Below the pieces are notes generated by a model, which was not told the origin of the DNA, ran no database searches, and saw only the letters and a list, made by a program, of their open reading frames with translations. Shown here piece after piece: positions 44,135 to 54,238 of a stretch of DNA of 64,000 nucleotides (its first letter is position 1; every line of letters begins with the position of its first letter). The translations under genes and the position numbers were made by a program. Source of the DNA: Pseudomonas sp. UBA1879 (GTDB lineage Bacteria > Pseudomonadota > Gammaproteobacteria > Pseudomonadales > Pseudomonadaceae); NCBI RefSeq assembly GCF_002338065.1, contig NZ_DDHJ01000016.1, positions 62,001 to 126,000 of the forward strand. The letters are read 5' to 3'.

Positions 44135-44674
44135 ATGGGCCAGTCACAGACCGCCTTTCAACTGTTGCTCGACATCGACCAGCGGTGCCGTTCGCTGGCA
44201 GCCGGGCTTCCATTGCAGGAAACCCGGCAGCAGGGCTGGAGTGGCATCGGTTTCCGCATGGGTGAGCGCTTTTACGTGGCGCCGATGGGCGAGGTCGATG
44301 AGATTCTCCACGAACCGCGCTACGCCGCGATGCCCGGCGTTAAACCCTGGGTCCGCGGGATCGCCAATCTGCGTGGGCGCTTGTTACCGATCATTGACCT
44401 GCAGGCTTTTTTTGGCCACGAACAGTCCCCGTTGCGAAAACAGCGCCGGGTGTTGGTGATCGATCATCAAGATGTGTTCGTCGGTCTGCTGGTGGACGAA
44501 GTCCTGGGCATGCAGCATTTCAGCGAGCGCAGCCTGATGCCGGAGTCGGCGGATGACAGCGGTCCGGACATGGCGCCCTACATCCTGGGCCGCTTCCTGC
44601 GCGAGCAAGCCTGGCGCGTGTTCAGCCCTAGAAGCCTGGTGCAATCGCCGGGTTTCATGGATGTTGCCCTTTGA
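44135..44674 (+). CDS. pilI: CheW-like protein PilI
   Basis: A 179-aa CheW-domain adaptor: GIGFRMGERFYVAPMGEVDEIL, PWVRGIANLRGRLLPIIDLQ and LVIDHQDVFVGLLVDEVLGM. It links the receptor PilJ to the kinase ChpA. The next gene, pilJ, is 248 bases away with a REP pair in between, an unusually large gap within this operon. Confidence 0.93.
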   Translation: MGQSQTAFQLLLDIDQRCRSLAAGLPLQETRQQGWSGIGFRMGERFYVAPMGEVDEILHEPRYAAMPGVKPWVRGIANLRGRLLPIIDLQAFFGHEQSPLRKQRRVLVIDHQDVFVGLLVDEVLGMQHFSERSLMPESADDSGPDMAPYILGRFLREQAWRVFSPRSLVQSPGFMDVAL

Positions 44675-44757
44675 TACGGTCCGCCAGTCGCACGGGAGCG
44701 GCGACGGCTTTTCTGGGCGTTTGCGCCGAAACGGTAAATGGCGATCCACCGCCAACC

Positions 44758-44852
44758 CAGTGGGAGCCGGCTTGCTGGCGAAAGCAACCGATCAGTTGCA
44801 AACGCGTTGCCTGTTACTCCGCTTCCGCCCGCCAGCCGGCGCCCACAGTAGT
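44758..44852. repeat. REP pair inside the pil operon, GAGCCGGCTTGCTGGCGA family
   Basis: GTGGGAGCCGGCTTGCTGGC (44760-44779) opposed by a diverged GCCAGCCGGCGCCCACAG ending near 44849, between pilI and pilJ. Confidence 0.8.
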
Positions 44853-44922
44853 TGATGTGCATCCGGGACCGCTGCCCTGTCGGATGCGTCAAATAACCGA
44901 ACGTCAGGCGGAGCCCTGAGCA

Positions 44923-46965
44923 ATGAGTCATACCGGCAAGTCACTGGAAGGCGCCCGCAGCCGCTCGCAAATCGTCGTGCTGTTCGTCTGTCTCATCGTT
45001 TTCATCATGCTGTTGTTCGTCAATTTCGCGTACTTGAGCACGCAGTCCAACTACGACAAACAGTACATCGGCCATGCGGGCGAGCTGCGCGTGCTGTCTC
45101 AGCGCATCGCCAAGAACGCCACCGAGGCTGCCGCTGGCAAGGCTGCCGCGTTCAAACTGCTGGCCGACGCCCGCAACGATTTCGATACCCGCTGGGAGTA
45201 CCTGAAGAAAGGCGACAAGAGCACCGGCTTGCCTGCGGCGCCGTCGGCGGTGAGCGACGAACTGAAAGCGGTGCAGAACGATTGGGAAAATCTGCGAAAA
45301 AGCACCGACGTCATTCTGGCTCGTGAGCAAACGGTGCTGTCGCTGCACCAAGTCGCCGCGACGTTGGCGGAAACCATTCCTCAGCTTCAGATCGAGTCGG
45401 AAAAGGTCGTCGACATTCTCCTGCAAACCCGCGCATCGGCCAGCCAAGTGGCGCTCGCCCAGCGTCAGTCGCTGCTGGCAGAACGGATTCTCGGCGCTGT
45501 GAACACCGTGCTGTCTGGCGACGAAACGGCAGTTCAGGCTGCCGATGCCTTCGGCCGGGATGCCAGCCAATTCGGGCGCGTGCTCAACGGGATGCTTGAA
45601 GGCAATGCGACTCTGAAAATCACCCAAGTCGAAGAGCGCGACGCCCGCGCCCGGTTGGCTGAAATCGCCGAGCTGTTTCAGTTCGTGTCGGGTTCGGTCG
45701 ACGAAATTCTGGAAACCTCCCCTGAACTGCTCGATGTGCGTGAGTCGGCGGGCAATATCTTCACCCTCTCTCAGACCCTGCTCGACGAAGCCTCAATGCT
45801 GGCTAACAGCTTCGAGCACATGGCGGGTGGCCGAAAAGCCAATGTATACGCGGGCTACCTGCTGGGACTGCTGGCGCTGGCGTCGATCATCCTGATCGGC
45901 ATGGTCATGGTGCGCGAAACCAACCGCCAGTTGCGCGAAACGGCCGAGAAAAGCGAGCGCAACCAGACCGCGATCATGCGCTTGCTGGACGAAATCGAGG
46001 ACCTGGCCGATGGCGACCTTACCGTCGCGGCGTCCGTGACCGAAGATTTCACCGGTGCCATCGCCGACTCCATTAACTATTCCATCGACCAGTTGCGGGA
46101 GCTGGTGGCAACCATCAACCTGACCGCCGAGCAAGTCTTCGGCGCGGTCAAGGAGACCCAGACCACTGCGACCCAACTGGCGGCGGCGTCCGAGCATCAG
46201 GCGCTGCAGATTGCGGCGGCGTCCAACGCGATCAACGACATGGCGATGTCCATCGACCAAGTGTCGGCCAATGCGGGCGAATCGGTAGCCGTGGCCGAGC
46301 GTTCGGTGGAGATTGCCAACAAGGGCAATGAGGTGGTGCACAACACCATCAACGGCATGGACAACATTCGCGAGCAGATTCAGGACACTTCCAAGCGCAT
46401 CAAGCGTCTTGGCGAGTCTTCCCAAGAGATCGGCGACATTGTCAGCCTCATCGACGACATTGCCGACCAGACCAACATCCTTGCGCTCAACGCCGCCATT
46501 CAGGCATCCATGGCCGGAGATGCTGGGCGCGGTTTTGCGGTGGTGGCGGACGAGGTTCAGCGCCTGGCGGAACGTTCGTCGTCAGCGACCAAGCAGATCG
46601 AAACGTTGGTAAGAGCGATTCAGAACGACACCAACGAGGCCGTTATTTCCATGGAGCAGACGACGACTGAAGTGGTGCGCGGGGCGCGCTTGGCGCAGGA
46701 TGCCGGTGTGGCGCTGGAGGAAATCGAAGGGGTGTCCAAAGTGCTGGCGGCGCTGGTCGAAAGCATCACCAACGCGGCGCAGCAGCAGGCGGCGCTGGGT
46801 CAGCAGATTTTGGCGACCATGACCGTGATCCAGCAGACCACGTCCCAGACCACCTCGGGCACGGCGGCCACTGCGCAAAGCATGGGCAACCTGGCCAAGA
46901 TGGCCAGCGAAATGCGCCGCTCGGTGTCCGGTTTTACACTGCCGGCATCGCGGGACTCGAATTGA
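44923..46965 (+). CDS. pilJ: Twitching motility methyl-accepting chemotaxis protein PilJ
   Basis: A 680-aa receptor: TM1 at about residues 18-38, a periplasmic PilJ-type helical region with two related segments ([16 protein letters not shown] and [20 protein letters not shown]), TM2 at about 308-328, HAMP, and a C-terminal signalling domain with the hairpin tip region [22 protein letters not shown]. It should sense surface contact or pilin and control ChpA. The tip is followed by [22 protein letters not shown]. No CheR-type gene follows in this locus, which raises the question of its adaptation. Confidence 0.95.
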   Translation: MSHTGKSLEGARSRSQIVVLFVCLIVFIMLLFVNFAYLSTQSNYDKQYIGHAGELRVLSQRIAKNATEAAAGKAAAFKLLADARNDFDTRWEYLKKGDKSTGLPAAPSAVSDELKAVQNDWENLRKSTDVILAREQTVLSLHQVAATLAETIPQLQIESEKVVDILLQTRASASQVALAQRQSLLAERILGAVNTVLSGDETAVQAADAFGRDASQFGRVLNGMLEGNATLKITQVEERDARARLAEIAELFQFVSGSVDEILETSPELLDVRESAGNIFTLSQTLLDEASMLANSFEHMAGGRKANVYAGYLLGLLALASIILIGMVMVRETNRQLRETAEKSERNQTAIMRLLDEIEDLADGDLTVAASVTEDFTGAIADSINYSIDQLRELVATINLTAEQVFGAVKETQTTATQLAAASEHQALQIAAASNAINDMAMSIDQVSANAGESVAVAERSVEIANKGNEVVHNTINGMDNIREQIQDTSKRIKRLGESSQEIGDIVSLIDDIADQTNILALNAAIQASMAGDAGRGFAVVADEVQRLAERSSSATKQIETLVRAIQNDTNEAVISMEQTTTEVVRGARLAQDAGVALEEIEGVSKVLAALVESITNAAQQQAALGQQILATMTVIQQTTSQTTSGTAATAQSMGNLAKMASEMRRSVSGFTLPASRDSN

Positions 46966-47001
46966 TCGTCAGGTCACAGGACTTGTGCAACTGGAGCCAT
47001 C

Positions 47002-50000
47002 ATGGCTGACCGTCACGACTACGTGGCCCTGGAGTGGGTCAAGGGCGAAATCGCCGACACCTTGAAGCACGCCCGGCAGGCGCTCGACATTTTCGTCGCC
47101 CGGCCTCACGACCCGGCGGCCATGGACGTCTGCCTGGGCTTCATTCATCAGGTGCACGGCAGCCTGCAAATGATCGAGTTCTACGGCGCCGCGCTGTTTG
47201 CCGAGGAGATCGAACAACTGGCGCTGGCCCTGCAACAAGGGCATGTGGGGCAGGAAACCGAGGCCATCCAACTGCTGAATCTGGCAATGAGCCAATTGCC
47301 GGTGTACCTGGACCGCGTGTATTCCGCCCGGCGAGATCTGCCGCTGGTGGTGCTGCCCTTGCTCAATGACCTGCGCAGCGCACGGGGCGAAAGCCTGCTC
47401 ACGGAAACCAGCCTCTTCGCGCCGCAACTGCCGTCGATTCCCGCGCTGGACCCGCAGACACTGGCCGAGCGCGATATCCCCGAGCTCCCGGCGAAGCTGC
47501 GCAAGTTGCGCCAGACCCTGCAAACCGCGCTGGTCGGCCTGCTGCGCGAACAGGATGTGCAGACCCAGCTTGGCTACATGAGCAAGGTGTTCGGTCGCCT
47601 TGAAGCGCTTTGCAAGGACGCGCCGCTGGAGCCGCTGTGGCGCATCGCGTCTGCGTTGGTCGAGACCATGGCGGGTGGCCATTTCACCAACAGCCCGGCG
47701 CTGCGCAGCCTGTTCAGAGATGCAGACAAGGAACTCAAGCGGCTGCTGGAGCAGGGCATCGCGGGCATCAATCAGCCCGCCCCGGATGAATTGCTGAAAA
47801 GCCTGCTGTTTTACATCGCCAAATCGGACAGTCAGGCGCAAAGGATGATGGATTTGAAGGACCAATACGGCCTGGCCGATGCCCTGCCCGAAAGTGCGCT
47901 GGTGGATGAAGAGCGCGCCCGCATGGCCGGCCCTGACCGAGACGCGATGCGCTCGGTGATCATCGCCTTGTGCGATGAACTGGTGCGCACCAAAGAGCGC
48001 TTGGACGTCTTCGTGCGTGGCGACCGGCAGCACGTGAGCGAGCTCAACGCTTTGCTGCCGCCGCTTCGGCAGATTGCCGACACCTTGGCGGTGCTGGGTT
48101 TCGGCCAGCCGCGCAAAGTCATCATCGATCAACTGACCGTGGTGCAGGGCATGGCACAAGGTCAGCGGGAACCCGACGACCCCACGCTGATGGACGTTGC
48201 CGGTGCCTTGCTTTACGTCGAAGCGACCCTGGCAGGCATGGCAGGTACCGTCGATCAAAGCAGCCCCGAAGAAAGCCGCCTGCCCACCACCGACCTGAGT
48301 CAGATTCATCAGTTGGTGATCAAGGAAGCTCGCGCGGTCTTGCAGCAGGCCAAGGATGCAATCGACGACTACGTTGATGGCGAGCGAGATCGCGAGCGCC
48401 TGGCCCCGCTGTCTGCGCAATTGACGCAGGTGCGCGGCGCGCTGGCGATGATTCCGCTGGCACGCGCGTCGGGGCTGTTGGCGGCGTGCGACGCATACAT
48501 CGCCGAGCATCTGTTGAAGGACGGCGAGCGCCCGGCCTGGTCGCAGCTGGACCACTTGGCGGACGTCATCATCGGCATCGAGTATTACCTGGAGCGAATG
48601 GCCGAAGACCCGGAGGCGCCGGGCGAGCATGTGCTGGATCTGGCTCAGGAGAGCCTCGCAAAACTCGGGTATGCCCCTGTTGCGGATGCTGACGTGCCGG
48701 TACTCGACGAGATCGTGGATGACGAGCAACCGTCCGAATCGGGTTCCGCGAATGAAGGCCAGAGCATCGCCCAGGTGCTGGCCAGGCCCGTGTCCGCCGT
48801 CAACCCGCCTGCGCGCCATGTGCCCGCCAGTCTTCTGCCGCCGCCCAAAGACGAGCCGCCCGTCGACGATGAACTGCGTGATGTCTTTCTCGAAGAAACC
48901 GACGAAGTCCTCCAGGCGCTGCACGAATACCTGCCGCGCTGGCTGCACGACGCCGAGAACATCTCGGCGCTGGCCGAAATGCGACGGGCGTTTCACACGC
49001 TCAAAGGCAGCGGGCGCATGGTCCGTGCGCTGATCATTGCTGAGTTGGCCTGGTCGATGGAGAACCTGCTCAATCGCGTGTTGGAGCACAGCGTCGAACC
49101 CACCGCGCAGGTCCAGCAGTTGTTACGCGACGTGCTGATGCTGCTGCCAGACGTCATTCGTGATTTCGCCGAAGACGTTCAACGTCAGCGTGATGACGTC
49201 GACCTTCTCGCCGCGCGCGCCCACGCGCTGGCCCAAGGCGAAAGCGAAGTGTCCGAGTTGTCGGCGCCTGCCCCGGTCGTCGAAGCGGAAGACGAAGCCT
49301 TCGACCCACAATTGCTGGAGATTTTTCGTCAGGAAGCCCAGACCCATCTGGACGCGCTCAACCGCTATCTGCATGAGGCAGAGCGTGAAGCGTCGCCCTC
49401 GTTCAGTGACGAACTGCTCCGCGCCCTGCACACCCTCAAAGGCAGTGCGTACATGGCGGGCGTGTTGCCGATGGCCGAACTTGCCAGCCCGCTCGATCAA
49501 CTGGTGCGTGAGTTCAAGACCAACCTGATTGCCGTCGGCGAGCCGGAAATCCAGCTGCTGCGCTCGGCTGAGCCGCTGTTTCATAAGGGACTGGCGCAGT
49601 TGGACGTCGACCCGCTGATGCCCATCGAAGGCGCCGCAGCCCTGATTGCGTCGGCGCACGAGCTGCTCGATGAGCGCATGGCGGCGGCCCTCAACGCCGA
49701 TAACAACGGCCTGCGCATCCGCCGCAATCCGCAAATACTCGCCAGCTTCCTGGCCGAAGGCATGGACATCCTGCTGGACGCCGAAAGCCTGCTCAAACGC
49801 TGGCGCCAGCATCCGCGGGAACGGCAGGAACTCAACGCGCTGCTCGACGAGCTGACTATGCTCGGGCACGGTGCGCACATGGCCGATCTGCCGCAGGTCG
49901 ATGAACTGTGTGAAGCCTTGCTTGACCTGTATGGCGCTGTTGAAGAAAGCAGCCTGGCGGTCAGCGAACGCTTCTTTCATGAGGCCGAAAACGCCCACGA

Positions 50001-52989
50001 AGCGCTGATCAACATGCTCGATCAGGTCGCGGCCGGTCAGCAGGTCGAGCCCTGCCCGGAGCGGGTGAGCGCGCTACGCGAGTTGCTGGAAGAGGGGCTG
50101 GACCCCGAGGCCATGGGCGTGATCGAGAGCGATGGCGGGCTGGCGACCCGGGTTACCGAACTGAGCGAGGCCACGGGCAGCCTCGATGCTGAAGCGGACC
50201 CCGCGAAGTCAGTGCGCGACGACATCGATCAGGAAATCGTCGACATCTTTCTCGAAGAGGCCGTCGATATCCTCGACAGCGCAGGCCATGCGCTGCAGCG
50301 TTGGCTGGATGATCCCGACAATCCATCACCGCTGTCGTCGCTGCAACGTGACCTGCACACCCTCAAGGGCGGGGCGCGCATGGCTGAAATAGGCCCCGTT
50401 GGCGACTTAGGGCATGAGCTTGAGTCGCTCTACGAAAGCCTGATTGACCGTCGTTGCAGTCACACGCCAGCCCTGGCGGACCTGCTGATCCGCAGCCACG
50501 ATCATCTGGCGTTGATGCTCGAACAGCTGCAAAACCGCAGCGCGTTGGCTTCGCCGCTGGCGCTGATCGATTCGATTCGTGAGTTTCGTCAAACGACCGG
50601 CCACGCCATGCCCCCGGAGAGCGAGCCGCGCAATGTCGGTTCGATGATCCAGCCGCTGGACGAGCGCGATCCGGAACTGTTGGAGATCTTTCTCGAAGAG
50701 GCCGACGACATCATTGAAAGCTCCAGCGCTGCGCTGGTGCGCTGGCAGGCGGACCCGCACAACACCGTTGAAGTGGAAAACCTGCTGCGCGACTTGCACA
50801 CGCTCAAGGGCGGCGCGCGGATGGTGGAAATTGCACCGATTGGCGACCTCGCCCATGAGCTTGAGTCGCTGTACGAAGGCCTCGCCTCCGGCACGTTGAA
50901 GAACAGCGCGTTGCTCAACGGCCTGCTGCAAAGCGGGCACGACATGCTCGCCGACATGGTTGATGCCGTGCGTGGTTATGAACCGCTGCCCAACCCGGCG
51001 CTGCTGATCGACAGCATCGCGCATTATTCGTCTTCGGGCGGAGCAGCCTCCGGCGCCATTCAAGAAACCCTCGGCAAACCGCAAGACGCTGCCGTTGTCG
51101 CTGCGCCGCCTGCCGTCGAGCCCGCGCCTGCGCCACCGGATGCCGAGGGCGAGCGCGCCGGGCCGGAAATGGTCAAGGTGCCTGCCGAGCAGTTGGAGGA
51201 TCTGGTCAACCTTGCCGGGGAAACCTCAATCTTCCGGGGACGCATCGAGCAGCAGGTCAGCGACGCTCAGATCACCCTTGTCGAGATGGAAACCACCATC
51301 GAGCGGATGCGCGACCAGTTGCGTCGTCTGGATATCGAGACTCAGGGCCGGATTCTCAGCCGCGATCATCACACCGAGCGGCAGGGGTATGAAGAGTTCG
51401 ACCCGCTGGAAATGGACCGGCATTCCCAGTTGCAGCAATTGTCCCGCGCGCTGTTCGAGTCGGCGTCCGACCTGATGGACCTTAAGGAGACCCTCGACAG
51501 CCGTACTCACGAGGCGGAAACGCTGCTGTCGCAGCAGGCGCGCGTCAACACCGAGCTTCAGGAAAACCTGATGCGCACGCGCATGGTGCCTTTCGAGCGG
51601 ATGGTGCCGCGTCTGCGCCGTATCGTGCGGCAGGTGTCGGGAGAGCTGCACAAAAAGGTGACATTCGATGTGGTCAACGCCGAGGGCGAAATGGACCGCA
51701 ACGTCCTGGAGCGCATGGTCGCGCCGCTCGAACACATGCTGCGCAATGCCATCGACCATGGCTTGGAAAGCACCGAAAAACGCCTCGCCGCTGGCAAGCC
51801 CGAATCGGGTCACATCACCCTGAGCCTCGCCCACCAAGGCAGCGACATCGTCATTGAGCTGAGCGACGACGGCGCGGGTGTCGATTTCGAAGCCGTGCGG
51901 CGCAAGGCGATCAAGCGCGGCCTGATCAGCCCCGAGGCCGAGCTGAGCGAACACGACACGTTGCAGTTCATCCTTCAGGCCGGGTTTTCGACCGCCGAGA
52001 CCATCACACAGATTTCCGGCCGTGGCGTGGGCATGGACGTCGTGCACGCCGAAGTGAAAGAGCTGGGCGGCTCGATGGTCATCGATTCGAAGTCCGGGCA
52101 GGGCGCGCGTTTCCGCATTCGCCTGCCGTTTTCCGTGTCGGTCAATCGAGCGCTGATGGTGCAGTGCGGCGAAGAGCAGTACGCGGTGCCGCTGAACAGC
52201 GTCGAAGGCATCGTGCGGGTCATGCCCGGCGAGCTCGAAGCGTATTACCAGTCGACGCCGCCGCGTTACCAATATGGCGAGCGGACCTACGAACTGCGCT
52301 ACCTCGGTGAGCTGCTGAACAATGGCCAGCCGCCGACACTCATGGGTCAGACCCAGCCGCTGCCGGTCCTGCTGGTGCATGTGCATGATCAGTGGGTGGC
52401 CGTTCAGGTGGATGCCTTGATGGGCTCGCGGGAAATCGTGGTCAAGAACCTCGGCCCGCAGTTCGCCGGCGTGCAGGGGATTTCCGGGGCGACCATCCTC
52501 GGTGACGGGCGTGTGGTGCTGATCCTCGACCTGTTTGCCCATATCCGCCGTCTGCACGCGCAGATGTTGGTGTCGGGGCAAACGCCGGTCCGCTATGTCG
52601 AGCCCGAACAGACGCGTCCGCTCTTGGTGCTGGTGGTCGACGACTCGGTCACCGTGCGCAAGGTGACGGGCCGTTTGCTGGAGCGTAACGGTATGAACGT
52701 GTTGACCGCCAAAGATGGCGTGGACGCCATGGCGCTGCTTCAGGAACACACGCCTGACCTGATGCTGCTGGACATTGAAATGCCCCGCATGGACGGCTTC
52801 GAGGTCGCCAGCAAAGTGCGCGAGGACGAAGCGTTGAAGCACTTGCCGATCATCATGATCACCTCCCGCTCCGGCCAGAAACATCGGGATCGGGCCATGG
52901 CGCTAGGGGTCAACGACTATATGAGCAAGCCGTATCAGGAAGCGGCACTGCTGGAGAGCATCGCTCACTGGAGCCACGTGCATGTCTGA
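47002..52989 (+). CDS. chpA: Chemotaxis-like sensor kinase ChpA (multi-Hpt hybrid)
   Basis: A 1995-aa kinase with the ChpA plan: a string of Hpt-like domains, kinase core, CheW-like domain and receiver. Intact His sites: H49 (HQVHGSLQM, weak), H665 (FHTLKGSGRM), H810 (LHTLKGSAYM), H1119 and H1266 (both LHTLKGGARM). Sites with Thr in the His position: T475 (LTQVRGALAM) and T952 (LTMLGHGAHM). The ATPase has HMLRNAIDHGLE, ISGRGVGMDVV and GARFRIRLPF. The receiver phosphoacceptor is D1924 (LLDIEMPRMDG). It phosphorylates PilG and PilH to control type IV pili. GGAG precedes ATG 47002; the stop overlaps chpC by 8 bases. Confidence 0.95.
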   Translation: MADRHDYVALEWVKGEIADTLKHARQALDIFVARPHDPAAMDVCLGFIHQVHGSLQMIEFYGAALFAEEIEQLALALQQGHVGQETEAIQLLNLAMSQLPVYLDRVYSARRDLPLVVLPLLNDLRSARGESLLTETSLFAPQLPSIPALDPQTLAERDIPELPAKLRKLRQTLQTALVGLLREQDVQTQLGYMSKVFGRLEALCKDAPLEPLWRIASALVETMAGGHFTNSPALRSLFRDADKELKRLLEQGIAGINQPAPDELLKSLLFYIAKSDSQAQRMMDLKDQYGLADALPESALVDEERARMAGPDRDAMRSVIIALCDELVRTKERLDVFVRGDRQHVSELNALLPPLRQIADTLAVLGFGQPRKVIIDQLTVVQGMAQGQREPDDPTLMDVAGALLYVEATLAGMAGTVDQSSPEESRLPTTDLSQIHQLVIKEARAVLQQAKDAIDDYVDGERDRERLAPLSAQLTQVRGALAMIPLARASGLLAACDAYIAEHLLKDGERPAWSQLDHLADVIIGIEYYLERMAEDPEAPGEHVLDLAQESLAKLGYAPVADADVPVLDEIVDDEQPSESGSANEGQSIAQVLARPVSAVNPPARHVPASLLPPPKDEPPVDDELRDVFLEETDEVLQALHEYLPRWLHDAENISALAEMRRAFHTLKGSGRMVRALIIAELAWSMENLLNRVLEHSVEPTAQVQQLLRDVLMLLPDVIRDFAEDVQRQRDDVDLLAARAHALAQGESEVSELSAPAPVVEAEDEAFDPQLLEIFRQEAQTHLDALNRYLHEAEREASPSFSDELLRALHTLKGSAYMAGVLPMAELASPLDQLVREFKTNLIAVGEPEIQLLRSAEPLFHKGLAQLDVDPLMPIEGAAALIASAHELLDERMAAALNADNNGLRIRRNPQILASFLAEGMDILLDAESLLKRWRQHPRERQELNALLDELTMLGHGAHMADLPQVDELCEALLDLYGAVEESSLAVSERFFHEAENAHEALINMLDQVAAGQQVEPCPERVSALRELLEEGLDPEAMGVIESDGGLATRVTELSEATGSLDAEADPAKSVRDDIDQEIVDIFLEEAVDILDSAGHALQRWLDDPDNPSPLSSLQRDLHTLKGGARMAEIGPVGDLGHELESLYESLIDRRCSHTPALADLLIRSHDHLALMLEQLQNRSALASPLALIDSIREFRQTTGHAMPPESEPRNVGSMIQPLDERDPELLEIFLEEADDIIESSSAALVRWQADPHNTVEVENLLRDLHTLKGGARMVEIAPIGDLAHELESLYEGLASGTLKNSALLNGLLQSGHDMLADMVDAVRGYEPLPNPALLIDSIAHYSSSGGAASGAIQETLGKPQDAAVVAAPPAVEPAPAPPDAEGERAGPEMVKVPAEQLEDLVNLAGETSIFRGRIEQQVSDAQITLVEMETTIERMRDQLRRLDIETQGRILSRDHHTERQGYEEFDPLEMDRHSQLQQLSRALFESASDLMDLKETLDSRTHEAETLLSQQARVNTELQENLMRTRMVPFERMVPRLRRIVRQVSGELHKKVTFDVVNAEGEMDRNVLERMVAPLEHMLRNAIDHGLESTEKRLAAGKPESGHITLSLAHQGSDIVIELSDDGAGVDFEAVRRKAIKRGLISPEAELSEHDTLQFILQAGFSTAETITQISGRGVGMDVVHAEVKELGGSMVIDSKSGQGARFRIRLPFSVSVNRALMVQCGEEQYAVPLNSVEGIVRVMPGELEAYYQSTPPRYQYGERTYELRYLGELLNNGQPPTLMGQTQPLPVLLVHVHDQWVAVQVDALMGSREIVVKNLGPQFAGVQGISGATILGDGRVVLILDLFAHIRRLHAQMLVSGQTPVRYVEPEQTRPLLVLVVDDSVTVRKVTGRLLERNGMNVLTAKDGVDAMALLQEHTPDLMLLDIEMPRMDGFEVASKVREDEALKHLPIIMITSRSGQKHRDRAMALGVNDYMSKPYQEAALLESIAHWSHVHV

Positions 52990-53452
52990 CACCACGACCC
53001 AAACCGCACGCCTGACCAGCCTCACCGGCCTGCTCATCCCCCTGAGCGACCGCCACTTGCTGCTGCCCAACGTGGCCGTCGCCGAATTGATCGACTACCA
53101 GGACAGCGTCGCCGACGCCACTGCACCCAAGTGGTACCTCGGCCCCATCAACTGGCGCCACCGCAGCCTGCCGCTGCTCTGCTTCGAAGCCGCCTGCGGC
53201 AACCGCGCCAAGGTCGGCGGGCGAGCGCGCATTGTCGTCCTCAACGCTCTGGGCGGCAGGCCAGACCTGAAATTCATCGCCTTGCTGACTCAAGGCATTC
53301 CCCGCTCCTGCAAGCTGGACAGTCAGCTCAGTTATGTCGACGTGCCGCTTTCCGCGCTCGAACTGGCGGCGGTCCAGGTGGGCGAGACGGTGGCGAAAGT
53401 GCCGGATCTGGTGGGGTTAGAGCAGTGGTTGGTGGAGGCGGGGTTGGTGTAG
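52982..53452 (+). CDS. chpC: CheW-like protein ChpC
   Basis: A 156-aa CheW-domain protein starting inside the chpA end: LIPLSDRHLLLPNVAVAELIDYQ, LGPINWRHRSLPLLCFEA and a C-terminal VPLSALELAAVQVGE. In P. aeruginosa ChpC is an accessory adaptor for responses through ChpA. Here it follows chpA directly; ChpB is absent. It is the last gene of the cluster. Confidence 0.88.
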   Translation: MSDTTTQTARLTSLTGLLIPLSDRHLLLPNVAVAELIDYQDSVADATAPKWYLGPINWRHRSLPLLCFEAACGNRAKVGGRARIVVLNALGGRPDLKFIALLTQGIPRSCKLDSQLSYVDVPLSALELAAVQVGETVAKVPDLVGLEQWLVEAGLV

Positions 53453-53538
53453 AAGGCATTTGCGTGGATACCGATGCCGCGCCGTTATTCTGCGTGGGGG
53501 GTTGCGCAAAACCGATACGCGGGTGCCGAATGCCAACC

Positions 53539-53817
53539 CTATCGATCTACACGTTGGTGCAGCACCCTCAAAATTTGAATTTCATTATTTTTTACTCGAT
53601 AGGGCGCCACGTAGGGGTATCGGGTGAAAACGAACTCCCTGATATCCGGCGATTGAGAGGGTCGTCCTAATCCGGTGAATGTCATGAGGGGCTCCAGTGC
53701 CTCTAGCATCTCGATCACGATGCGGTTGGCCGCTTCAAGCCCTGAATTGCCTGTGTAATAGTCGTGTAAAGCTTCCAGATCGCTTTGCGCCTTATCAGTC
53801 AGGGCTATTTTCAGCAC
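53539..53817 (-). CDS. parE: RelE/ParE family toxin
   Basis: A 92-aa ParE-type toxin: LTDKAQSDLEALHDYYTGNSG, ANRIVIEMLEAL, GLGRPSQSPDIREFVFTRYPYVAPYRV and the C-terminal IQILRVLHQRVDR. Family members poison gyrase or translation. The start overlaps the antitoxin stop by 23 bases. The pair forms an accessory module inserted after the chp genes. Confidence 0.88.
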   Translation of the reverse strand: MLKIALTDKAQSDLEALHDYYTGNSGLEAANRIVIEMLEALEPLMTFTGLGRPSQSPDIREFVFTRYPYVAPYRVKNNEIQILRVLHQRVDR

Positions 53818-54043
53818 GCTTCACCCACTTTTCTTTTACGGAATTCAGATCGGTCAGATTGTTCGCGTCGGCATCTGCGATCCCCTCCGCAATCGCCTGC
53901 AGATGCCAGAGCTCAGCATCCAGATACCGGCTCAGCGCTCGTTTCAGGTGGTATTGACGATCACGTTCGGTGGCTTCGGCCAGTTGGTCGAGCTTGCTCA
54001 GCATTTCTTCATCGGTTCGAAATGACAAAACGGGTGATGGCAT
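53795..54043 (-). CDS. Ribbon-helix-helix antitoxin
   Basis: An 82-aa protein from ATG 54043: N-terminal RHH DNA-binding part (VLSFRTDEEMLSKLDQLAEATERDRQ, split) and a C-terminal toxin-binding helix region (ELWHLQAIAEGIADADANN). It should bind the ParE toxin and repress its own promoter. An operator-like palindrome sits 24 bases upstream. A longer frame to 54157 crosses the operator and is unlikely. Confidence 0.88.
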   Translation of the reverse strand: MPSPVLSFRTDEEMLSKLDQLAEATERDRQYHLKRALSRYLDAELWHLQAIAEGIADADANNLTDLNSVKEKWVKRAENSPD

Positions 54044-54066
54044 AGAGCCCCCTGAATTGGAGTGGT

Positions 54067-54083
54067 TGTATACATCGTATACA
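54067..54083. promoter_or_regulatory. Operator of the toxin-antitoxin pair
   Basis: TGTATACatcGTATACA, a perfect 7-bp palindrome with a 3-base centre, 24 bases before the antitoxin start, where a minus-strand -10/-35 should lie. RHH antitoxins bind such repeats. Confidence 0.7.
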
Positions 54084-54238
54084 GTCTCCACAACTGTAGG
54101 CAGGTGATACGCAAAGGGCAATTCCGGAGTGGTTGGCACAGGCTTCAGTTTGATCATTTGAAAGGGCAGAGGTTAGCGAGCCGGTTCAGATGAAGGTGGT
54201 ACATATTTATCGCCCTTCGACGATGCCTACGCTGGACT

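Noticed and set aside
46969..49089. 706-aa antisense open frame over chpA
   Set aside because: Typical long shadow in GC-rich DNA; His/Gln/Arg-rich with no domain, opposite a strongly conserved gene.
51226..52884. 552-aa antisense open frame over the chpA kinase core
   Set aside because: Shadow of chpA with biased composition and no recognisable motif.
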